Below, in pieces: positions 36,530-45,033 of a stretch of 64,000 nucleotides of DNA. This DNA is from Streptomyces sp. DG1A-41 (lineage in GTDB: Bacteria > Actinomycetota > Actinomycetes > Streptomycetales > Streptomycetaceae), in contig NZ_CP146350.1 of assembly GCF_037055355.1 (NCBI RefSeq), forward strand, positions 806,001 through 870,000, written 5' to 3'. Made by a program: the position numbers and the translations under genes. Positions within the stretch are counted from its first letter, which is position 1. Each line of letters opens with the position of its first letter. The notes beneath the pieces are model-generated. The model ran no database searches. It worked only from the letters and a program-made list of their open reading frames with translations, and was not told the origin of the DNA.

Positions 36530-37006
36530 ATGACCGGCAGAACTCTGAGCCGCAGGACCGCGGCCGCCACCACCGCCGCGCTCGCCATGACGGCCGCGCT
36601 GATCACCGGGGCGGCCGCCGCCCCGGCGAGCGCGGCGACGGCGGCCGTCGTCTGCTCCGACCTGGGGATCCTGAGCGATCCGCAGAATGCCTCCAGCACG
36701 GGCACGGCGAAGACGGCCACCGGCACCACAGGCACAGCCCAGGTCCGGTACGGCACCTACGGCGGTGTGCGGTACGCCTGGGCGCGGACGACCAGCTATG
36801 AGTACGACAGCCTGTACATCAAGTTCGAGATCGACACCAACGGCGACGGCGACGCCAACTGCTCCCACTACAGGGAGGCGACGAGCCGGACGTACACCAC
36901 GGGCAGGCAGACCGAGCGGGGGGACGGCGTCCGCTACCGGGGCTGCCTGCTGTTCGACCCCGCCCACGACTGCGACGCGGCCGCCACCAAGACCGGTTGG
37001 TGGTAG
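36530..37006 (+). CDS. small secreted protein with four cysteines, unknown function
   Basis: A 158-residue protein with a strong AGGAGGGG site before ATG 36530. A Sec signal with an Arg-rich start and Ala-rich core ends near APASAATA (residue about 36). The mature part has four Cys (VVCSD, ANCSHY, GCLLF, HDCDA), enough for two disulfides, and a Tyr/Thr/Asp-rich composition (FEIDTNGDGDANC). A perfect 12-bp palindrome GGTACCGGTACC is at 36453-36464 upstream. I do not recognise the family. It looks intact although it is surrounded by transposon debris. Confidence 0.7.
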   Translation: MTGRTLSRRTAAATTAALAMTAALITGAAAAPASAATAAVVCSDLGILSDPQNASSTGTAKTATGTTGTAQVRYGTYGGVRYAWARTTSYEYDSLYIKFEIDTNGDGDANCSHYREATSRTYTTGRQTERGDGVRYRGCLLFDPAHDCDAAATKTGWW

Positions 37007-37389
37007 GAGCCGGTGCGTTCCCTGGTCGTACACCTAACAGGCCTTCACTCGGGTGTGCGACCGTGGCTTGGTCACGGCGGGCAGGTTCGTCCGGGTGTGC
37101 ACCCCCTGGACAACAGTGCCCTCAACAACGTGTACGTCGTGCCCACGCGCATGTGGGGGGCGCCGCCCTCGCTGTCCCAGTACTGGAAGGTGATTTTCCC
37201 GCCTGAGCAGTAGGCGGAGGCAGGCGCCGGAAGTCAGGGCTTCTTGGCAACTCTGGGTGAACGAAGCCAACAGGGAGCCGGGCGCCCTGACTGCCGGTGC
37301 CGCAGCCTTTTGACGGTTTGAGCATGTTCACGTCGGGCCGCGTATGTACGGACCTGCGGACGCCATGGTTCCGGCGGAAGGACACGCGC
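37007..37389. other. no firm gene; a short open frame only
   Basis: A frame ending at 37213 (text VYVVPTRMWGAPPSLSQYWK) reads like the end of a protein but has no recognisable start or homologue. Nothing else is seen up to the IS element. Confidence 0.4.
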
Positions 37390-38475
37390 TTAGTTGTCAT
37401 CAAGGGGTGGTTCGTGTGAAATCCTTGATCCAGATCATCGAGGCGCGAAGGTAGAGGCCGGCGAGGCAGCTGTCCGGGGTCTTGTCGTAGCGGGTTGCGA
37501 TGCCCGGCCATGCCTTCATCCTGTTGATCGCGCGTTCGACGGTGTTCCGTTCCTCGTAGAGCTCGGTGTCGTGGCTGACGGGCCTGCCACCCCTGCTGCC
37601 CTTCTTCTTCCGGTTGGCGGTCTGGTCCTTCTTCTCCGGGATCACCGCCTTGATGCGGCGTTTACGCAGGTAGGCGCGGTTACCGCGGGACGAGTAAGCC
37701 TTGTCTCCGGCAACCGCGTCGGGCCGGGTGCGGGAACGGCCGACAGGCCCGCGCACCCGCACCTTCTTCAGGACGGGGATGAACTGCGGGCTGTCCGCCG
37801 CCTGGCCCGCGGTCAGGAGGAGGGCCAGGGGGCGGCACTTCCGATCGGCGGCGAGGTGGACCTTGCTGGTCTGCCCGCCCCTGGAACGTCCCAGGAGAAC
37901 GGCCTTCAGCCGGAGTTTGCGCCGGCGCCGGATGCGTCGCCGCTCCTCCCGCTCGGCATCGATCTCGGCGTCCTGGCCGTCTTCTTCTTCGAGGCTGCCC
38001 CTTTTGACCTGCCCTTCTCCGCCTCGGTCGCTGCCTTTTCCATGGCGGTGAGGACGTCCTCGCCCAGGTGCATCCCGGCAGCGTCGTGGTGAGCGCGCGG
38101 TGGTGGAGTCGATGCTTACCAGGGACAGATCCACCTCACCCCGTTTCGCGGCTTCCGCGATCAGGCCCTGCAGCAGGGCCTCGAAGACGCGCGCGTCACG
38201 CCACTGCCGGAAGCGGTTGTGGACGGTCGACCAGGCGCCGAACTCCTGCGGCATCTCCCGCCACTGCCCGCCGGTCTTGAATCGCCAGATCACACCCTCG
38301 TACTGCTGCCGCAGCCGCCCGGGGTACGGGCCGTACTCGCCGATCGGCAGGTACGGCCCGATGAACTCCCACTCATCGTCCGTCAGTTGCACTCGCGTCA
38401 CACGAGAAGATCTACCGGTCCAGGCCCCACCGAGAGGGCGAATCCCGCAGAGTGATCACGACTCGATACGCTCCC
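37390..38475 (-). mobile_element. IS5-type insertion sequence (near-complete copy)
   Basis: The element's left end (read on the minus strand) is GGGAGCGTATCGAGTCGTGA at 38475 downward, identical to the truncated copy at 35315. The right end, near 37390, could not be defined: no matching inverted terminus is obvious after the transposase stop. The other IS element is inserted directly at its left border (TAA, 38476-38478). Confidence 0.7.
37400..38401 (-). CDS. IS5-family transposase, frame disturbed in the middle
   Basis: A 333-residue open frame from GTG 38401: N-terminal DUF4096-like domain (RVQLTDDEWEFIGPYLPIGE), first catalytic Asp in VSIDSTTAR (about 97), then in the C-terminal half GDKAYSSRGNRAYLRKRRIK (second Asp) and ERAINRMKAWPGIATRYDK (Glu). 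Residues about 106-133 are out of frame: the correct text (AHHDAAGMHLGEDVLTAMEK) lies in another frame, from a missing GC dinucleotide near 38092 to an AAAAGGGG run near 38015, which looks like the natural -1 slippage site between orfA and orfB of this group. Activity is doubtful. Confidence 0.8.
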   Translation of the reverse strand: MTRVQLTDDEWEFIGPYLPIGEYGPYPGRLRQQYEGVIWRFKTGGQWREMPQEFGAWSTVHNRFRQWRDARVFEALLQGLIAEAAKRGEVDLSLVSIDSTTARSPRRCRDAPGRGRPHRHGKGSDRGGEGQVKRGSLEEEDGQDAEIDAEREERRRIRRRRKLRLKAVLLGRSRGGQTSKVHLAADRKCRPLALLLTAGQAADSPQFIPVLKKVRVRGPVGRSRTRPDAVAGDKAYSSRGNRAYLRKRRIKAVIPEKKDQTANRKKKGSRGGRPVSHDTELYEERNTVERAINRMKAWPGIATRYDKTPDSCLAGLYLRASMIWIKDFTRTTP

Positions 38476-38478
38476 TAA

Positions 38479-39341
38479 GACGGTGTCCTATGTGGTGATC
38501 GCTCGTTGGTCCGTTCATGGGGCGGGGTACATGGAGTTGGATTGTTCCGGACGGCTTGTGGGAGCTTGCCAGGCCGTTGATTCCGCAGGAGCGGGTGCGG
38601 CCCCAGGGCGGCGGGACTCAGAACACGCCTGATGAGACGCTGTTCGCGGCGATCATCTACGTGCTGGTCAGCGGCTGCGCATGGCGGGCTTTGCCGCCGT
38701 GCTTCGGCATATCGAAGTCGACGGCCCATCGCCGGTTCATGATCTGGTCGCGGGCCGGCGTCTGGGCCGGCTCCACGAAGCGGTCCTGCACCAACTCGAC
38801 GACGCAGGCCTCATCGACGTCTCCCGCGTCGTCCTGGACTCCGCGCACGTGCGCGCTAAAAGGGGGCGAACATACAGGTCCGAGCCCCGTGGACCGGGGC
38901 AGGCCGGGTTCCAAGATGCACGTCCTGTCGGACGCGAACGGACTGCCCCTGGTCGTCGGCGTCTCCGCCGCCAACGTCCACGACAGCGAAGGCCTGAAGC
39001 CCATGGTCGCGGGTCACCAAACGAGACACGACCCCCACAACGGCCGCTACTTCAAGCCCCAACGCCTGCATGCCGACAAGGCGTACGACATTCCCCACCT
39101 GCGGAAATGGTTACGCGGCAAGCGCATCGGAGTGCGCATCGCCCGCAAGGGCATCGAGTCCAGCGAACGATTGGGCCGCCGCCGCTGGGTGATCGAACGG
39201 ACCATCTCCTGGCTGTCCGGCTACCGCCGACTCAGCCCCCGCTACGAACGCAATCCCCGCAACTACCTGGCCTTCCTCGGACTCGCCGCAGCCATCTGCT
39301 GCTACAAGCGGTACGTCCGCCTCACCACATAGGACACCGTC
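38479..39341 (+). mobile_element. IS5-family (IS427-like) insertion sequence, 863 bp, perfect 20-bp ends
   Basis: GACGGTGTCCTATGTGGTGA (38479-38498) and TCACCACATAGGACACCGTC (39322-39341) are perfect inverted repeats. TAA on both sides (38476-38478, 39342-39344) is the target duplication. The insertion is between the end of the other IS element and the ribosome binding site of the methyltransferase at 39355. Confidence 0.92.
38517..39332 (+). pseudogene. IS5-family transposase with two compensating frameshifts
   Basis: Reads as one 271-residue frame, but about 32 residues (38768-38862) are wrong: GRLHEAVLHQLDDAGLIDVS and RVVLDSAHVRA, which include the first catalytic Asp, are in another frame. 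One base is missing in TCTGGG/CCGG near 38770 and two in a GCGCGC-type run near 38858; together they restore the frame. The rest is normal for the group: DGLWELARPLIPQERVRPQG, ADKAYDIPHLRKWLRGKRIG and RRRWVIERTISWLSGYRRLS with the C-terminal Glu. The TAG stop lies in the right inverted repeat. With the first Asp lost the enzyme should be inactive, unless the indels are sequencing errors. Confidence 0.8.
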
Positions 39342-39354
39342 TAAGGACGCCCGC

Positions 39355-40008
39355 ATGGCCGAGCCCTCCTTTCTGACCGCCGTACGTGAGTCGTACGACA
39401 CGGTTGCCGTCGACTACGTAGAACGCGTCCCGCCTCCAGCCCAGATGGACCCGCTGTCACGCGCGATGCTGGCAGGGTTCGCCGAACTCGTGCGGACGGC
39501 CGGACTGGGACCGGTCGCGGACCTGGGATGCGGCCCCGGCCGCGTGACGGCGCACCTGGCCGGGATGGGGGTGTCCGCCTTCGGCGTCGATCTGTCACCG
39601 AAGATGATCGGGCTGGCCCGCCACGCCTATCCGAATCTGCGGTTCACCGAGGGCTCGATGACCTCACTGGAGATGGGGGACGACGAACTCGGCGGCATCC
39701 TTGCCTGGTACTCCACCCATCACACGCCTCCGCAGTGGCTGCCGGCGGTGTTCGCCGAGTTCCACCGCACGCTCGCGCCCGGCGGCTACCTGCTCTGGGG
39801 AGACTATGTCGGCGATGAACGGCTGCATCCGACCCAGGGTTATGGCCGTCCGGTGTCCTACGAGTCGTACCTTCTGCCGCTGGACCGCATAGTCGGCCTG
39901 CTGGACCAGGCCGGACTCGTTGTCACCGCGAGACTGGAGCAGGAGCCCGGCGGACGGGTGAACAGACCGCGCGCCTGCCTCCTGACCCGCAAGCCCGAAA
40001 GGCCCTGA
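39355..40008 (+). CDS. class I SAM-dependent methyltransferase
   Basis: A 217-residue protein. Motif I VADLGCGPGRVTAHLAG is near 55, motif II FGVDLSPKMIGLARHAYP near 75, then GILAWYSTHHTPPQWLP: a small-molecule methyltransferase type. ATG 39355 is only 13 bases after the IS element; the ribosome site AAGGA (39344-39348) borders the TAA duplication. The gene's own promoter must have been displaced by 866 bases, so expression now depends on read-through or on a promoter in the IS. Confidence 0.82.
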   Translation: MAEPSFLTAVRESYDTVAVDYVERVPPPAQMDPLSRAMLAGFAELVRTAGLGPVADLGCGPGRVTAHLAGMGVSAFGVDLSPKMIGLARHAYPNLRFTEGSMTSLEMGDDELGGILAWYSTHHTPPQWLPAVFAEFHRTLAPGGYLLWGDYVGDERLHPTQGYGRPVSYESYLLPLDRIVGLLDQAGLVVTARLEQEPGGRVNRPRACLLTRKPERP

Positions 40009-40071
40009 CGGCGCTTGTTCCTGCGGCGAGGCCGCTCGTGCCAGAACGCAGACGATCACGGGGCGGGCGGG

Positions 40072-40490
40072 TCAGGGCACTGGGCGGAGAGGGCGGCCGC
40101 CCCAGCGGATGTCGGCGGAGAGGTTGTCGAGGATGACGTAGACCGGGGCGCCGTCCGGGCGGGCCGCCCGGATGCTCTTGAGCGCGGTGAGAGTGTGATC
40201 GGTGCCCTTGCGACGGTGGTTGACACCCCAGAGAGTGTCGTCGCCGACCGAGTGGCAACCGTGGAAGTAGCGCACTCCGTGGGTGCGGTGGAAGGTGGCC
40301 GGGTGCCGGTCGGGCCTGCTCTGCCTGGCCCAGCAGGTCCCGGCGGTCGGGCGGATGCCGAGCGGGCCGAACTCGTCGAAGGCGAAGGTGCGGTCCGGGC
40401 GCTTGGGCCAGCCGACGGAATTCGCTGACCTGCTGAAACGCGGCCTCTTCGGCGTGGGGTTCCCGCGCAGGAGCGTGGAGTTCCCCGGTA
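40072..40490 (-). pseudogene. IS630-family transposase fragment with internal deletion
   Basis: The minus strand reads RTFAFDEFGPLGIRPTAGTC, THGVRYFHGCHSVGDDTLWG, then DGAPVYVILDNLSA (second catalytic Asp) and jumps straight to DIRWGGRPLRPVP, the very end of this transposase family. About 250-300 bases with the last catalytic Glu are gone. Upstream of about 40440 the match fades. Confidence 0.72.
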
Positions 40491-40606
40491 AACCGCGTGC
40501 AGGAGCACCGCTTCCCCGTCGTCCTTGACAGTTGGGCGACGTACTGGGGCTCGCACACTGGTGAGCAGCGTCACGGAGATGCCTGGTGCCGGGCGGACAG
40601 AGGTGA

Positions 40607-41317
40607 GTGTGGAAATTTCTCTGCGCGCCCGGATACGGGCCGGTGTTCGCCCAGCTCTTCCGCGCCCACGCACAGGCGGTGTACAGCCATGCGGCTCGGC
40701 TGACCGGGGACCGAAACACGGCGGAGGACGTCGTGTCACCGACGTTGGAGGCGTGGCGGCTGCGGGAGAAGCTGAAACCCGACGCCGAGTGGGTCGATCA
40801 TGATGAGGGCGAAGGTGACGGACTGCGCGCCTGGCTGTTCGGCGTGGCCACCAACGTTCTGCGCAACACGCGGCGGGCCGCCCGGCGCCACGCGGCCGCC
40901 CTCGCGCGGCTGCCGGGCCGGGCGGCTGATCACGAGACGGTGCCCGACTTCGCCGACGCGCTGGTCTGCCGCATGGAGGACGCGGACCGGCTGGCGGCCG
41001 CCCGTGCGGCCCTGGACCGGCTGAGCAGACGCGAGCGAGAGGTGTTCGCGCTGTGCGTCTGGTCGGAACTGAGCTATGCGGCCGCCGCCGAGGCCCTCGA
41101 CGTGCCGGTCAGCACCGTACGGTCCCGGCTGTCCCGCGCCCGGCAGCGACTGCGCCACCTGGCGGAGGCCGAACTCGCCCGCCGCACCAGCGCGTCCGCA
41201 AGGCCGTCGGCATCGACAGCCAAAAGCGAAACGAGATCCCCCCGCGGCAGCGGACAGGAACGAGGTGGCCGCACCGACGCGGTCCGGTCGACACAGGCAC
41301 AGGAGAAACGCCGATGA
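40607..41317 (+). CDS. ECF-type RNA polymerase sigma factor, damaged 5' end
   Basis: Region 2 (FAQLFRAHAQAVYSHAARLT, then GDRNTAEDVVS and TLEAWRLRE) and region 4 (LDRLSRREREVFALCVWSEL, then VPVSTVRSRLSRARQRL) are clear, the latter with its helix-turn-helix. The expected start, VSVEISLRARIRAG from GTG 40603, is in another frame and the 'DPxAF' that should follow is missing, so about 11 bases were probably lost near 40645. GTG 40607 gives an in-frame but odd N-terminus (MWKFLCAPGYGPV). The stop overlaps the next gene (ATGA). Region 1.2/2.1 is altered, so function is doubtful. Confidence 0.72.
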   Translation: MWKFLCAPGYGPVFAQLFRAHAQAVYSHAARLTGDRNTAEDVVSPTLEAWRLREKLKPDAEWVDHDEGEGDGLRAWLFGVATNVLRNTRRAARRHAAALARLPGRAADHETVPDFADALVCRMEDADRLAAARAALDRLSRREREVFALCVWSELSYAAAAEALDVPVSTVRSRLSRARQRLRHLAEAELARRTSASARPSASTAKSETRSPRGSGQERGGRTDAVRSTQAQEKRR

Positions 41318-41690
41318 AGCCCGCAGAACGCGAAGAACTGGCCCGGCTGCTGCCGAGCCCGGGTGCCCCGGTCCTGCCGAGCGACCGTCTGTCGCAACTG
41401 GAGGACCACCTGATGCAGGAGATCACCCGCCAAGCCGCCCCGCACACACGTGTCACACCCCCGGCACCGCCCGCAGGCCATCGCCCGCGTCGGCGGCTCG
41501 CCCTGATCGCCGTTCCGCTGGGCACCGCCGCCGCACTCGTCGCGACCGTCCTCGCGCTCGGCGTGAGCGGCGGGACCGAACGCCCTGCCACCGACAAGGA
41601 GGCTGTGACCCCTTGAACCGTATCGCCACGGTCGCCGCCGCGAAGAACACCACCCAGGTCCGCGACGACCAGTACGTCTCCACGCAGACC
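41314..41690 (+). pseudogene. CU044_5270-type protein remnant
   Basis: Starts at ATG 41314, overlapping the sigma gene stop. It shows a cytoplasmic head (KPAEREELARLLPSPGAPVL), one transmembrane helix (about 55-75: LIAVPLGTAAALVATVLALG) and ends at TGA 41616. The next family segment, LNRIATVAAAKNTTQVRDDQ, continues in another frame to about 41690 and is then replaced by permease sequence. This family usually sits with ECF sigma factors and may act as an anti-sigma partner; the extracellular domain is gone here. Confidence 0.65.
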
Positions 41691-41714
41691 CAAGGCACCC
41701 AGCAGGTCAAGAAC

Positions 41715-42411
41715 CAGGGGATGGCCGACCCCTTCGCCGGTAGCCGTACCTTCGCCGCGATGCTGGTGGCGCTGGTCATCGGCTCCGCCGCCGCGGGCCT
41801 CTCGGCTCTCACCCTGGCAGACGTCAAAGCCCAGGGAGAGAACACGCGACGGTACGCGGAACTGTCGGGGCAGTCCTTCGTGCCGGAAGGTACCGGCTTC
41901 TACGAACGTGCCTACCAACTGGTGGGTTACGCCGTACTCGTGGCCATGGTGATCGCCGCCGCCGGGCTGCTCGTGGCACTCGCCGACGGCATTCTGGCCC
42001 GGAGGCGGGCCCTCGCGTCGCTCGTCGCCACCGGCGCCTCACATGGCCTGCTGGCCCGCGCGCTCAGCTGGCAGGTGATCTCACCCGTGGTACCGGCGGT
42101 AGCCCTGGCGACGCTGGCCGGCATGCTGCTGCCGCGGCTGACCGTCCCCGGTACGAACGACACCGCGGACATGGAAGTGTGGCGCTGCACACCGATGCCG
42201 GGTGATCCGCATGACGCGTGCGCGGATGCCGCCTACCAGCAGGCGCACGGAGCGCTGCTCACGGCGGAGAAGGTCCCGGTCACCGTGCACATGCCGTGGG
42301 GGCAACTCCCCTGCTGGCGGGGGAGCGGTCACCGCGACCGTCGTCGTGACCCTGGTCGGCCTGCTGTTCCTGCGCATGAGCACACGGGTCACCGAGCTGC
42401 GCACGTCATGA
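41715..42411 (+). pseudogene. FtsX-like ABC permease, C-terminal fragment
   Basis: Fused in frame to the preceding remnant. It reads AAMLVALVIGSAAAGLSALT, then YQLVGYAVLVAMVIAAAGLL and LADGILARRRALASLVATGA, the conserved helix-loop of MacB/FtsX permeases. Near 42310 the frame shifts; the last helix and end (VTATVVVTLVGLLFLRMSTR to TGA 42411) follow in another frame. No N-terminal half or ATPase partner is present. Confidence 0.68.
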
Positions 42412-42429
42412 CCTCGCCGACGCCATGTG

Positions 42430-42790
42430 AAACCGGCAGTACGGGACGACCGACTCGTGCGGAGGCGGACGGAGGTGCACCGACCTGGTCGCCGGAACTT
42501 CCCGCAGGGCCACGTAGGTGTGCCAGGCAGCCGCGTCGTCCTCCTGGAGATCGGTTTCTGCGGTGCAGGGCAGGCGGAGGTGGGACCACAGGACGTCGAT
42601 GCAGGTCTGGCGCAGTTCGCGGTTGGGTGCGTCGGCGGCGAGGCCGGCCAGCGCGTGCACGCCGCCCAGGCGGACGGCGGCCAAGTCGTCTCCGAGTTGG
42701 GAAACGGCCGTGGTGAAGCGTTCGGCGTGCAGGCGGGTGGCGTCGCGCAGGGCGCCGTCCTCGTCCCTGGTGCCTCGGATCAGGAGCGCC
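42430..42790 (-). pseudogene. C-terminal fragment of an uncharacterised Streptomyces protein
   Basis: The minus-strand frame reads ERFTTAVSQLGDDLAAVRLG then GVHALAGLAADAPNRELRQT, similar to a repeat-like segment of pentapeptide-neighbour membrane proteins in streptomycetes. No start is present: the frame runs into the 3' end of the peptide transporter ATPase gene. It marks the right border of the decayed region. Confidence 0.45.
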
Positions 42791-43883
42791 CCTTCAGCTC
42801 CGCGAGTGCCGGGTCGAGGACGATGTCCTGCTTGCGCGCCGCGACCGTCGGTTCCTCGGGGAAGTGGCAGGCGGTGAGATGGCCCGCGGGGCTGCCCTCG
42901 GCGCTGACCAGTCGGGGTTCCTCGGTGGCGCACTTGTCCTGGGCCTTCCAGCAGCGGGTGCGGAAGCGGCAGCCGGAGGGCGGGTCGATCGGTGAGGGCA
43001 CGTCCCCGGCCAGCCGGATGCGTTCGCGCCGCTCGATGGCGTCCGGGTCGGCCTCGGGGACGGCGGACAGCAGCGCGTGGGTGTAGGGGTGCCGGGGCCG
43101 GGTGTAGAGGGACTCCCGGTCGGCCACCTCGACGATCTTGCCGAGGTACATGACGGCGACGCGTTCGGAGAAGTGCCGTACGACGGCGAGGTCGTGGGCG
43201 ATGAAGACGAAGGCGATGCCGAACTCCCGCTGGAGGTCCTGGAGGAGGTTGACGACCTGCGCCTGGATGGAGACGTCCAGCGCGGAGACGGGTTCGTCGG
43301 CCACGATCAGCTTGGGCCGCAGGGCGAGGGCGCGGGCGATGCCGATGCGCTGGCGCTGGCCGCCGGAGAACTCGTTCGGGTAGCGGTTGTAGTGCTCGGG
43401 GTTGAGGCCCACCGTCTCCAGGAGTTCCTGGGCGCGCCGTTTGTGGCCCTGGGGCGGGTTGATGCCGTTGAGCCGCATCGGCGTCTCGATGATGGTGCCG
43501 ACGGTGTGCCGGGGGTTCAAGGAGGAGTACGGGTCCTGGAAGATCATCTGGAGGTTGCGGCGGGCCTCACGCATCCGCGCGGCGGGCCGGTGGGTGATGT
43601 CCTCGCCGTCGAACACGACGGAACCGCCGGTGGGTTCGAGCAGCCGAGTGATCAGGCGGCCGGTGGTCGACTTGCCGCAGCCGGATTCACCGACCAGGCC
43701 CAGCGACTCGGCCGGCCCGACGGAGAAGTCGATGCCGTCGACGGCGCGGACCGCCCCGATCTGCCGCTGGAAGACGATGCCCTGCCGGATGGGGAAGTAC
43801 TTCTGGAGGCCCCGCACTTCGAGGAGGTTCTCGCCGGTGGCGCGGTCGGTGGTCTGCCCGGTGAGGGACTGGGTGGTGCTCAC
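42780..43883 (-). CDS. peptide ABC transporter ATP-binding protein, OppF/DppF type
   Basis: A 367-residue ATPase. GTG 43883 has AAGGGAG upstream. Walker [10 protein letters not shown] (about 66), signature [16 protein letters not shown], Walker [15 protein letters not shown] and the C-terminal oligopeptide_HPY region with [16 protein letters not shown] are all present; its four cysteines may hold an Fe-S or metal site as in other OppD/F proteins. Last gene of the C-A-B-D-F operon, which is complete. Confidence 0.92.
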   Translation of the reverse strand: MSTTQSLTGQTTDRATGENLLEVRGLQKYFPIRQGIVFQRQIGAVRAVDGIDFSVGPAESLGLVGESGCGKSTTGRLITRLLEPTGGSVVFDGEDITHRPAARMREARRNLQMIFQDPYSSLNPRHTVGTIIETPMRLNGINPPQGHKRRAQELLETVGLNPEHYNRYPNEFSGGQRQRIGIARALALRPKLIVADEPVSALDVSIQAQVVNLLQDLQREFGIAFVFIAHDLAVVRHFSERVAVMYLGKIVEVADRESLYTRPRHPYTHALLSAVPEADPDAIERRERIRLAGDVPSPIDPPSGCRFRTRCWKAQDKCATEEPRLVSAEGSPAGHLTACHFPEEPTVAARKQDIVLDPALAELKGRS

Positions 43884-43906
43884 GTCATGCTCCCTTTCGT
43901 CCGCCG

Positions 43907-45007
43907 TCACTGCGCGGCCCGTGCGGCTGCGTCGCCGCGGTCGTCCGGGCCCGCCCCGCCGCGGATCTCCTGCTTGGCCTCGTCGGTGAGATGGCACGCG
44001 GCGAGGTGCCCTCCGGTGCCGGCGACGAGGCGCAGCTCGGGCCGTTCCACGGTGCAACGCCCCTCCGGAACCCAGCCCTTGTAGGCGCAGCGCGGGTGGA
44101 AGGAGCAGCCGTCCGGCAGGTTGATCAGGCTCGGCGGGGTGCCGGGGATCGGGTTGAGCCGTTCGCCGACGTCGCCGGTGAGGTGCGGCATCGACTGCAA
44201 CAGGCCCCAGGTGTAGGGGTGCTGGGGCTGCTTGAGGACCTCGCGGGTGGTGCCGTACTCGATCCGGCGGCCGGCGTACATCACCAGGATGTCGTCGGCG
44301 ATGTCGGAGACCACGCCGAGGTCGTGCGTGATGATGACGACGGCGGAGCCGAACTCCTCCTGGAGGTCGCGGATCAGGTCCAGGATCTGCGCCTGGACGG
44401 TGACGTCCAGGGCGGTGGTGGGCTCGTCGGCGATGAGCAGGGCGGGGTCGCAGACCAGCGACATGGCGATCATGGCGCGCTGGCGCATGCCGCCGGAGAA
44501 CTGGTGCGGATAGTCCCTGACCCGGCGCTCGGGCTGCGGGATGCCGACCCGCTTGAGCATCTCGACCGCGCGGTCCCTGGCCTCCTTCTTGGAGACCTTG
44601 TGGTGCACGCGGTAGGCCTCGGCGATCTGGGCGCCGACGGTGAAGAAGGGGTGCAGCGCGGAGAGCGGGTCCTGGAAGATCATGGAGACCGTACGGCCGC
44701 GCAGTTCGCGCATGTCCGCCTCGGGCAGGGCGACGAGTTCCCTGCCCTCCAGCCAGATCTCGCCGCTGACCTGGGCGCGGGTGCCCTTGTGCAGTCCGAG
44801 CAGGGCCAGCGAGGTCACCGACTTGCCGGAGCCGGACTCGCCGACGATGCCGAGGGTCTTGCCCTTCTCCAGGGTGAAGGAGACGCCGTCGACGGACTTG
44901 ACGAGGCCGTCCTCGGTCGGGAAGTGCACCCTCAGGTCGCGTACGTCGAGGAAGGGTGCGGGCGCGGACGTGACGTCCGCGGGCTGCGGTGAGGTCTGAA
45001 CGGACAC
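43907..45007 (-). CDS. peptide ABC transporter ATP-binding protein, OppD/DppD type
   Basis: A 366-residue ATPase: Walker [10 protein letters not shown] (about 55), signature [17 protein letters not shown], Walker [15 protein letters not shown], and the C-terminal [23 protein letters not shown] 45007. Lies 23 bases before oppF and 26 after oppB on the transcript. Drives peptide import with OppF. Confidence 0.92.
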   Translation of the reverse strand: MSVQTSPQPADVTSAPAPFLDVRDLRVHFPTEDGLVKSVDGVSFTLEKGKTLGIVGESGSGKSVTSLALLGLHKGTRAQVSGEIWLEGRELVALPEADMRELRGRTVSMIFQDPLSALHPFFTVGAQIAEAYRVHHKVSKKEARDRAVEMLKRVGIPQPERRVRDYPHQFSGGMRQRAMIAMSLVCDPALLIADEPTTALDVTVQAQILDLIRDLQEEFGSAVVIITHDLGVVSDIADDILVMYAGRRIEYGTTREVLKQPQHPYTWGLLQSMPHLTGDVGERLNPIPGTPPSLINLPDGCSFHPRCAYKGWVPEGRCTVERPELRLVAGTGGHLAACHLTDEAKQEIRGGAGPDDRGDAAARAAQ

Positions 45008-45033
45008 GGTGTTCCTAAGGACGAAAGAAGGGC

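Noticed and set aside
37013..37213. Short plus-strand frame ending VYVVPTRMWG...KVIFPPEQ
   Set aside because: Possibly the end of a lost gene, but no start context, family or partner could be recognised.
41314..42411. A novel anti-sigma/permease fusion protein
   Set aside because: The junction combines unrelated partial domains and has two frameshifts; deletion debris is the simpler reading.
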